Assembly: GCA_910586825.1 (NCBI GenBank)
Contig: CAJUJF010000009.1
Span: forward strand, 1 to 64,000
DNA from: an uncultured Christensenellaceae bacterium
Lineage (GTDB): Bacteria; Bacillota; Clostridia; Christensenellales; Borkfalkiaceae
Reading direction: 5' to 3'
DNA: 64,000 nucleotides
The notes below the pieces were generated by a model. It was not told the DNA's origin. It saw only the letters and a program-made list of their open reading frames with translations, and did not search any database. Shown piece after piece: positions 38,626-46,100 of the stretch. The stretch's first letter is position 1. Each line of letters opens with the position of its first letter. The position numbers and the translations under genes were made by a program.

Positions 38626-39315
38626 TTAAATTCTGTTGTAATTTACCTTTACGCCGGGGCCCATCGTGCTGGTAAGCGTCACGCTCTTGACGTACTGACC
38701 TTTCGCCGCGGCGGGCTTCGCCTTGACGATCGCGTCCATCAGCGCGTTGAAGTTTTCGAGGATCTTCTCCGTGCCGAAGCTCTTCTTTCCGATCGGGCAG
38801 TGAATGATCGCCGTCTTATCGAGACGGTATTCCACTTTACCTGCTTTGACTTCCGCAACCGCGCGGGCAACGTCCATCGTGACCGTTCCCGATTTGGGGT
38901 TGGGCATCAAGCCTTTCGGACCGAGAATACGACCGATGCGGCCGACGACGCCCATCATGTCGGGCGTGGTGATCATAACGTCGAAATCGAACCAGTTTTC
39001 CGTCTGGATCTTCTGGATCATCTCCTCCGCGCCGACGTAATCCGCGCCCGCGGCCTGCGCCGCATCCGCGCGTTCGCCCTTGGCGATGACGAGAACTTTC
39101 TTCGTCTTACCCGTTCCGTTGGGAAGAACGAGAACGCCGCGGACCTGCTGATCCGCCTGACGGGGATCGATGCCCAAACGGACGTGGAGTTCCACCGTTT
39201 CGTCGAACTTCGCTTTCGCGTTATTGAGAACGAGTCCGATCGCTTCCTGAGAATCGTAAGCCTTGGAGCGGTCGTAGGATTTGATGCTCTCGGCGTATTT
39301 TTTACCGTATTTCAT
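38626..39315 (-). CDS. rplA: 50S ribosomal protein L1
   Basis: 229 residues, standard: MKYGKKYAESIKSYDRSKAY at the start, VRLGIDPRQADQQVRGVLVLP near 45, RILGPKGLMPNPKSGTVT near 130. Binds 23S rRNA at the E-site stalk and represses the L11 operon. Directly after rplK. Confidence 0.98.
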   Translation of the reverse strand: MKYGKKYAESIKSYDRSKAYDSQEAIGLVLNNAKAKFDETVELHVRLGIDPRQADQQVRGVLVLPNGTGKTKKVLVIAKGERADAAQAAGADYVGAEEMIQKIQTENWFDFDVMITTPDMMGVVGRIGRILGPKGLMPNPKSGTVTMDVARAVAEVKAGKVEYRLDKTAIIHCPIGKKSFGTEKILENFNALMDAIVKAKPAAAKGQYVKSVTLTSTMGPGVKVNYNRI

Positions 39316-39333
39316 AAATCTGCCTCCCTCTCC

Positions 39334-39759
39334 TTATTCCTCTACCGTCACGCCCATGCTGCGCGCCGTGCCTTTGATCATGCTCATCGCGCTTTCCAGC
39401 GTCGAACAGTTCAGATCGGGCATCTTCATCTTCGCGATTTCCTCTACCTGCGCCTTGGTCAGCTTGCCGACCTTCGTCTTGTTGGGGGTCGCGCTCGCCG
39501 ATTCCAGTCCGAGCGCCTTCTTGATCAGAACGGGCGCGGGCGGCGTTTTCAGAACGAACGTGAACGAACGGTCCTGATAGATGGTCATCACGACGGGGAT
39601 GATCAACCCCTCCTGACCTGCCGTTTTTGCGTTAAATTCCTTGGTGAAGCCCGGAATATTGATTCCGTGAGGTCCGAGCGTAGAACCCACAGGGGGGCCC
39701 GGAGTGGCTTTCCCCGCGGGAAGTTGCAATTTAACGACTGCGGTAATTTTCTTTGCCAT
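39334..39759 (-). CDS. rplK: 50S ribosomal protein L11
   Basis: 141 residues: KKITAVVKLQLPAGKATPGP, PVGSTLGPHGINIPGF, and the C-terminal rRNA-binding domain with SMIKGTARSMGV. Component of the GTPase-associated centre. Its ~140-base leader holds two hairpins. Confidence 0.98.
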   Translation of the reverse strand: MAKKITAVVKLQLPAGKATPGPPVGSTLGPHGINIPGFTKEFNAKTAGQEGLIIPVVMTIYQDRSFTFVLKTPPAPVLIKKALGLESASATPNKTKVGKLTKAQVEEIAKMKMPDLNCSTLESAMSMIKGTARSMGVTVEE

Positions 39760-39829
39760 GTTAAATTCCTCCTACGTGGTATTTGCAAGACGGCGCCTGA
39801 GATTTGCCGCCTCTCCCACATATATACAG

Positions 39830-39860
39830 TTCGCGGATTTCCCTGCGGAAATTCCGCGAA
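39830..39860 (-). promoter_or_regulatory. Hairpin in the nusG-rplK spacer
   Basis: TTCGCGGATTTCC pairs with GGAAATTCCGCGAA (one bulge). It lies between nusG and rplK and could be a processing site, an attenuator, or part of the L1 target in the rplK-rplA leader. Confidence 0.5.
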
Positions 39861-39900
39861 GTTGTACCGTAATTATTTGAATGCCGATAAAGACCGTTGT

Positions 39901-40470
39901 TTATTCTTCCGGCTCCGCGGGGATTTCCACCGCCGTATCGGCAACCTTCTGCATCTGCACGTATTCGACTTCAACTTCCTGCTGTCTGCCGAACATGACG
40001 ATGTTCACTTTCGCACGCTGCGTCGCGTCGTTCGTTTCGCTGATCGTGCCGATAAACCCTTCGAGCGGGCCGTTGTCGATCGACACCTTGTCCCCGATCT
40101 TGAAGTCCGCGTCCGTCACGAACTCTTCCAACCGCATTTTGCGGATCTCGTCTTCCTTCATCGGAATAGGGCGTCCCTGCGGACCGCAGAAACCCGTCAC
40201 GCCGCGCGTATTCGTAACCAGATACCAAATCTGGTTGGTATAGATCATTTTGATAAACACGTAGCACGGAAGCAGTTTGCGCTCGACGACTTTTTTCTTG
40301 CCGTTCGCCTTTTCCTCGATCGTCTGCTCGGTCGGAATCTTCACGTCTACGATCATGTCGCTCAGATTATTGTTTTCGATGAGCCGCAAAAGGCTTTCGC
40401 GCACCATGGTCTCGTAACCGGAATAGGTGTGCAAAATATACCACTTGGGTTCGTTGTTCTGATTCGCCAT
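39901..40470 (-). CDS. nusG: Transcription termination/antitermination factor NusG
   Basis: 189 residues: WYILHTYSGYETMVRESLLR at the start, PCYVFIKMIYTNQIWYLVTN in the NGN domain, and a C-terminal KOW motif FKIGDKVSIDNGPLEGFIGT near 135. Binds RNA polymerase and links it to Rho or ribosomes. Follows secE by five bases. Confidence 0.98.
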   Translation of the reverse strand: MANQNNEPKWYILHTYSGYETMVRESLLRLIENNNLSDMIVDVKIPTEQTIEEKANGKKKVVERKLLPCYVFIKMIYTNQIWYLVTNTRGVTGFCGPQGRPIPMKEDEIRKMRLEEFVTDADFKIGDKVSIDNGPLEGFIGTISETNDATQRAKVNIVMFGRQQEVEVEYVQMQKVADTAVEIPAEPEE

Positions 40471-40475
40471 ATCGG

Positions 40476-40772
40476 TTAAAGCCCCTTCGTCATCAAATTC
40501 AACAAAGCGCCGAACCCATAGTTCACACCCGTTACGACGACCGTGAAGATCAGCACGAGAACCAACACGACGCCCGTCGCCTTGACCGCTTTGCCGAACG
40601 TCGGCCAGCTCACGCGTTTGAGCTCGGAAAACGCCTCTTTAATTTTCCTGCCTATCCCAACGAAAAAATTCGGCTTCTTGTTTTTATTTTTATCCTGTTT
40701 TTTCGCTTTCTTTTCGGGTTCTTTGGCGCGCTTCTCTTCCTTGACGGGCGCCTGATCGGTGGATTTTGCCAT
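40476..40772 (-). CDS. secE: Preprotein translocase subunit SecE
   Basis: 98 residues from the ATG at 40772. A long Lys-rich cytoplasmic head (KEEKRAKEPEKKAKKQDKNK) is followed by the conserved EAFSELKRVSWPTFGKAVKA and one membrane helix (ATGVVLVLVLIFTVVVTGV). Subunit of the SecYEG channel. The head is longer than in most Bacillota. Confidence 0.95.
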   Translation of the reverse strand: MAKSTDQAPVKEEKRAKEPEKKAKKQDKNKNKKPNFFVGIGRKIKEAFSELKRVSWPTFGKAVKATGVVLVLVLIFTVVVTGVNYGFGALLNLMTKGL

Positions 40773-40792
40773 AATGAGAATTCTCCGGAAAA

Positions 40793-40957
40793 TTACTTGG
40801 ATTCTTTGTGAACGGTGTGCTTTTTGCACACGGGGCAATACTTTTTCAGTTCGAGACGGTCGGGGTCGTTCCGCTTATTCTTAAAGCTGTCGTAATTTCT
40901 GTTCTTGCACTCGGTGCATTCGAACGTAACCTTCATTCTCGTGGATTTGGTAGCCAT
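40793..40957 (-). CDS. rpmG: 50S ribosomal protein L33
   Basis: 54 residues, too short for the usual ORF cutoff: MATKSTRMKVTFECTECKNR, then NKRNDPDRLELKKYCPVCKK, ending HTVHKESK. Two CxxC pairs make it the zinc-containing (C+) form. First gene of the rpmG-secE-nusG unit. Confidence 0.97.
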   Translation of the reverse strand: MATKSTRMKVTFECTECKNRNYDSFKNKRNDPDRLELKKYCPVCKKHTVHKESK

Positions 40958-41008
40958 TGCGTGAAAACTCCATACAAAAAAATTGCACCCCGCTTAGGTG
41001 CTAAATGA

Positions 41009-41037
41009 AGTTTAACACAATCGCGGGGGCTTGTCAA
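41009..41037 (-). promoter_or_regulatory. Promoter of rpmG-secE-nusG
   Basis: TTGACA (41032-41037), 17 bases, TAAACT (41009-41014). A small GCACC/GGTGC hairpin lies in the leader. Confidence 0.8.
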
Positions 41038-41124
41038 TCGATTTTGAAATAATTTCGAATGTTTTTCGGGATTTGAATCATTTTTTTCGGAACTGTTTTC
41101 GCCGTTCCCGAAAAAACGCGCCGA

Positions 41125-41781
41125 TCATTTTTTCAGTTTGTTGGTGAACGACAGGATCTGCTCGGTATTGCCGAACACGACGATCTGATCGCTCTCTTCG
41201 AACACGTAGTTCCCGTCGATCGAAGCGATCACCTGTCTTCCCTTTTTTACCGTAAGAATGTTCATGCCGAATTTTCCGCGCGGATTGACGTCCACGAGCT
41301 TGCGCCCCACCCATTTCGCGGGGACGGACATTTCGAAGATCGAATAGTCGGCGTCTATGTCGATGTAGTTGATCACGTTGTCCGAATTCAAACGGACCGC
41401 GAGTTTTTCCGCGATATCCATGTCGGGATAGATCACTTCGTCCGCGCCCATGCGCAGAAGCAGTTTGCGCTGAATGTCCGTCGTCGCGCGGGAGATGACC
41501 CGTTTGGCGCCCAGATCTTTGAGCAAAGACGTGATTTCAAGCGAAGACTGGAAGTCGTCGCCCACCGCGACCACGCACACGTCGAACGAGGACACGTCCA
41601 TGGAAGCGAGATTTTCTTCGTTCATGCAATTCGCGATCAGCGCGTTCGTGTACTTGGACGCGAGCGAATTGATCGCGTCTTCGTTGCGGTCAACGATCAT
41701 AACCTCGTCGCCCATGCCGAGCAGTTTTTCGCCGAGCGTGCGCCCGAACTTGCCCATGCCGATCAATAAAACCGATATCAT
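41125..41781 (-). CDS. Potassium uptake regulatory subunit TrkA/KtrA
   Basis: 218 residues. RCK N-domain with an NAD-binding ISVLLIGMGKFGRTLGEKLL start and VMIVDRNEDAINSL; TrkA_C domain from about 140 (SVPAKWVGRKLVDVNPRGKF). Gates the TrkH/KtrB channel in response to nucleotides. Fifteen bases after trkH, ribosome binding site CGGAGG. Confidence 0.93.
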   Translation of the reverse strand: MISVLLIGMGKFGRTLGEKLLGMGDEVMIVDRNEDAINSLASKYTNALIANCMNEENLASMDVSSFDVCVVAVGDDFQSSLEITSLLKDLGAKRVISRATTDIQRKLLLRMGADEVIYPDMDIAEKLAVRLNSDNVINYIDIDADYSIFEMSVPAKWVGRKLVDVNPRGKFGMNILTVKKGRQVIASIDGNYVFEESDQIVVFGNTEQILSFTNKLKK

Positions 41782-41796
41782 ATAAATCCTCCGTGA

Positions 41797-43155
41797 TTAT
41801 CCGATATAAAGCGTTTCCGCAACGGGGCGGCGCACTTCCGCCTCGCTGCGCTTTCTTCCGATCGCAAGGGAGAGCGTGAGTACGCCCGCCCGCCCCATGT
41901 ACATCAGTACGATGACGATGATTTTCGACGCCGCCGTAAGCGACGGCGTGATGCCCAGACTCAGCCCGACCGTTCCAAGCGCGGACGTCGTTTCGAACAG
42001 CACGTTCTTGAAACTCCCGATCCCGCTCGGCTCGATGGCGCAGATCACCGTCGTCGCCATGAGAATGATCATGAGATACGCGGTAAAGATCGCAAGAGCC
42101 TGTCCCAGCAGTCCGCCGTCGATCCGGCGTTTGCCGATATTGATGTCACGTTTCCCGCGAAGCACCGTCCACATACCCGTGACGATGACGGCAAACGTGC
42201 TGATCTTGATTCCGCCCGCCGTCGAGCCGGAACAGCCGCCGATGAACATGAGCACGACGGACAGCAGATAGCCGCTTTCGGAAAAGGTCGCAAAATCCGT
42301 TGCGGCGAATCCCGCGGTACGCGTCGTCGTCGCGTTGAAAAAGGAACAGAGCAATTTCTGCCCGAAATGATAATCCGCATAATTCGCATTATTCCGTTCG
42401 AACACGAGAAACAACGCCGTGGAGATCGCGATCAGCAACGAATTGACGAGCAGAACGAACTTCGTATAGAACTGAAATTTCTTCACACGGAAACGGCAAT
42501 CGATGATGTCCCCCCAAACGCAGAAGCCAAGCCCGCCGAGAATAATCAGCGCGGGAACGACCAGCGAAACGAGCGGATCGGTCGCGTAAGCGGAGAGCGA
42601 AACGAATTCCGCGCCCGCGCTTCCGAACAGATCGAATCCCGCGTTACAGAACGCGGATACCGCGTGGAACACCGCGAAGTACACGCCCTTTCCGCCGAAC
42701 TGCGGCACGAAGCGGATCATCAAAAGAAACGCCCCCGCCGCTTCCATCGCAAACGTTCCCACGACGACGCGCAAAATCAGTTTTCCCGCGCCCGCAAGCC
42801 GGTTCCCCCCGAACGTCTGCATGATCGTGCGCTTTTCGTATACGCCGAGCGCGCCGCGGCGCAGCATCATGAACAGAACGGTCACGAACGTCGAGAATCC
42901 CAGCCCGCCCGTTTGAATGAGCAATAAAATCACGACCTGACCGAACACCGTCCAGTGAACGGCGGTATCGAAAACGATCAGCCCCGTGACGCAAGTCGCG
43001 GACGTCGAGGTGAACAGCGCGTCGAGATAGGACGTTCCTCCTTCGCGCGAAGCGAACGGAAGCACCAGCAGAAGACTGCCGACCAAAATCACCAATAGAT
43101 AGCCGAGCGCCAGATACTGCCATACGCTCATTCTTCGCTTCAATTTCAACTTCAT
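41797..43155 (-). CDS. Potassium uptake protein TrkH/KtrB
   Basis: 452 residues from the ATG at 43155 (an upstream extension is only an overlap frame inside the helicase gene). About ten membrane helices in M-P-M repeats. Pore-loop sequences include TSTSATCVTGLIVFDT near 50 and FNATTTRTAGF near 280. Takes up K+ (or Na+/K+) with TrkA. Starts 11 bases after the end of the large helicase gene. Confidence 0.93.
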   Translation of the reverse strand: MKLKLKRRMSVWQYLALGYLLVILVGSLLLVLPFASREGGTSYLDALFTSTSATCVTGLIVFDTAVHWTVFGQVVILLLIQTGGLGFSTFVTVLFMMLRRGALGVYEKRTIMQTFGGNRLAGAGKLILRVVVGTFAMEAAGAFLLMIRFVPQFGGKGVYFAVFHAVSAFCNAGFDLFGSAGAEFVSLSAYATDPLVSLVVPALIILGGLGFCVWGDIIDCRFRVKKFQFYTKFVLLVNSLLIAISTALFLVFERNNANYADYHFGQKLLCSFFNATTTRTAGFAATDFATFSESGYLLSVVLMFIGGCSGSTAGGIKISTFAVIVTGMWTVLRGKRDINIGKRRIDGGLLGQALAIFTAYLMIILMATTVICAIEPSGIGSFKNVLFETTSALGTVGLSLGITPSLTAASKIIVIVLMYMGRAGVLTLSLAIGRKRSEAEVRRPVAETLYIG

Positions 43156-43166
43156 AAAGCCTCTCG

Positions 43167-46100
43167 TCACGCGAGCGAAATCCGGTCGGAAACCGAACGC
43201 ACGAAAATCCCTTTTTCCTCCCCGTACTGAACGCAATCGCGCAGGAAAAGCGCAACCCGCTCGGTGGGTTTCAGTTCGCGGAATACCGCCGCGGTGAGCG
43301 TTAAAAGTTCGTCGGGATAGAGCGCGACCCGCTCTTCGAGCGCACAACGGATAAAGGAGACGATTTCGTACACCGTGAAATCTTCTTCGCTCTTTCGAAG
43401 CGCTGCGCCCTGCTCGGTGCGGAATCTGCCCGACTGCAACGCGCGGGGATTTTTATAAAAGTAATCTGCGCCGAGAACGCGGTCGCGCAAGAACCCGCAA
43501 CCGTCGATCAGCGCGTCCAGACGCGCGTCCACTTTGTTTCCGCTCTTTGCGATCCCGAAAGTCGCGAGACATCTCTTTTTGAGGAACGCGCGGGAAATCG
43601 GCTCTTCCGTCGCGACGATCTCTTTCAGCCGCGCCGTGATTTCGCCGTCGTGTTCGCCGCCCGTCACGAACGCGGAAGTCTCCGCGCCCTCCTGCCTGAC
43701 CGCGCGGTAAGGTTTCTGATACTTGGAAATCCAGCTCCCCGCCTTCTTTTCCGCACCCGTCAGCTTGTCGAGCAGTTCCTTGATCCGTTTGATCTCCCGT
43801 TTGGGATTGTTGTAATAGTTCACGCTGTTTACGCGAAGCACGTTCCAGTTGCCGCGCTTCAACGTCTGCACCTGCAACAGATTGCGGTCGCGCACGGAGA
43901 ACTTATCCGTGCCGTCGCACACGATCCCGAGAACGAAACGGTGCTTGTTGCGGGGATCGACCACCGCGACGTCGATCTTGAACTCGGACGCGCCGACGTC
44001 CGAACGGCATTCATAGCCGTACCCTTCGATCTCGCGGGCGATGAATTTCCCGATCCCCGCGCCGCCGCGCACGTCCGCCGATTTGACGGCGAGCGTCGTT
44101 CTGCCCCGTTCCGCAAATTCAAGGAACGCCTTCAATCCCGCGACCCCCTTCGAAGACGTCCGGTGCGCGTCGATCATGGAAGAGGTCATCGTGGAGAACA
44201 CGACCATCTCTTCCCGTGCGCGGGATACCGCGACGTTGAGACGCCGCCATCCGCCCGCCTGATTGAGCGGACCGAAATTGAGCGAAACCCTGCCCGTGCT
44301 GTCCGGACCGTAGCAGACGGAGAAGAGAATGACGTCGCGCTCGTCCCCCTGCACGTTTTCCAGATTCTTTACGAAAAGCGGCTCTTCGCGTTCGTAAGCG
44401 ACGCTTTCCAGCTTGCGGGAAGCGATTTCTTTGGAGAGCAACCGTTCGATATCCTCCTGCTGTGCACCCGAGAAAGTGACGACGCCAATGCTGGAACGGG
44501 AGAGCACGGGATCGCTGAGACGGCGGACGACCTCTTTTACGAGCGCCTCCGCTTCCTTGCGGTTCCGCTTCGTGAACCCGCGGTCGTACGTGCCGTCCAC
44601 CTCGACGAACCGCACCTTGCTCTCCAATCCGTCGGGAGACGGAAAGGTGCAAAGGTGGTTGTCGTAATACATGCTGTTGGAGAATGCAATGAGCGATTCG
44701 TGTTTACTGCGGTAATGCCATACGAGATGCCGCTCGGGCATGCCGAGGGCGAGACAGTCGTCGAGTATGCTTTCGAGATCCTCGCTGTCGAGATTTTCCT
44801 CGTCGACGTACGCCGAACGGAAAAAGGTCGTGGGCGGAAGCTGTTTGGGGTCTCCGACGACGACGGCGGCTTTCGCACGCGCGATCGAGCCGATCGCCTC
44901 CGCCGTGGACATCTGCGAAGCCTCGTCGAAAATCACGAGGTCGAACGCGTTCGCTTCGGGCGCGAGGTACTGCGCAACGGTCGTGGGGCTCATGAGCATG
45001 CACGGGCAGACCACGGAAGCGAGCGTCGGAATCTCGGTAAACAGTCCGCGCAAGCCCGTTCCGCGCAGGTTGCTCTTGGAAAGACGGGTGAACGTCGAAA
45101 GTTCGACGCTGAGGCTTCCCTCTCCGTCCGCGGCGGGCAGGCGGGAAATGAGTTCCCTGCGGATATGCGAGCGCGTCAGTTTCCCGAATTCGTCCCACGC
45201 GAGGCGGAACTTTTCGATGGTGTCTTCGAGCGTGCCCACCGTCATGCGCGAAAGATCGGGATCGGCGGGAATATTGATCTCCAAGAAATTTTTGTAGACG
45301 TTCTTTTCGAAGCCCGCGAGGATATTCTCCCCTTTCAGCCGTCCGCTTTCCAGCGCTTCCGAAATAAAGTTCAACCCGAGCGAGGAGAGCTTCTGCGTCG
45401 TCTTGCGGTACATGCACCAATTCGACAGCATGTCGATATTGTCGATCAGCGACGACGCCTTGGCGGAATAGTAGTCGAGAACGTCTTCCTCGCGGATCCT
45501 GTCCTTGTCCGCATGCGTGACCGAAAGAAAACTCTTCTGCGCGCGGAAAAAGCTGTCCACCGCTTTCACGTACCCGTCGAGCACGGGACGAGTGTACCCG
45601 CTCGTGGCGCGAATACACATGCCGTTAAACGCGTCGGGATTATAATCGAGAAACACCGACGCGCATTCCGCATGCAGCGCGTACAGCGGCGCAAGATACT
45701 CGATGCGTTTTTTGATCGCGAGCCTGCCGCCGCGGTCGGTGACGTTTTTCGCAAGATGCGCGCATTTTTCGATACGCTCCCGCGCGGAACAGATTTCGAC
45801 GATCGTCTGCAAATACTTCGGCACGTCCTCATCTCCGATCTCGTGCAACGCGTTTTTCTGCATGCGCTTTACGAGCGACTTTGCAGGTTTGCTCAGCCGC
45901 CAATCCCCGCCATCTTCCACGAGTTTGCCGAGATCGCGCACGTCCATGTCCGGCTCGACGAACGTCTTGAAGTGTTTTTTGAAATATTCCAGACAGGAAT
46001 CGTAACGCCTGTTCGCATTGTAGAACACGTAAAATTCTTCTTCCGGCACGCCCGCGAAATACTTGTCGTAATTGCCCGCGGCAAGCTCTTTCGCCATCGC

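Noticed and set aside
38800..40479. 559-codon plus-strand frame opposite rplA, rplK and nusG
   Set aside because: Antisense of highly conserved ribosomal and nusG genes; no independent signals.
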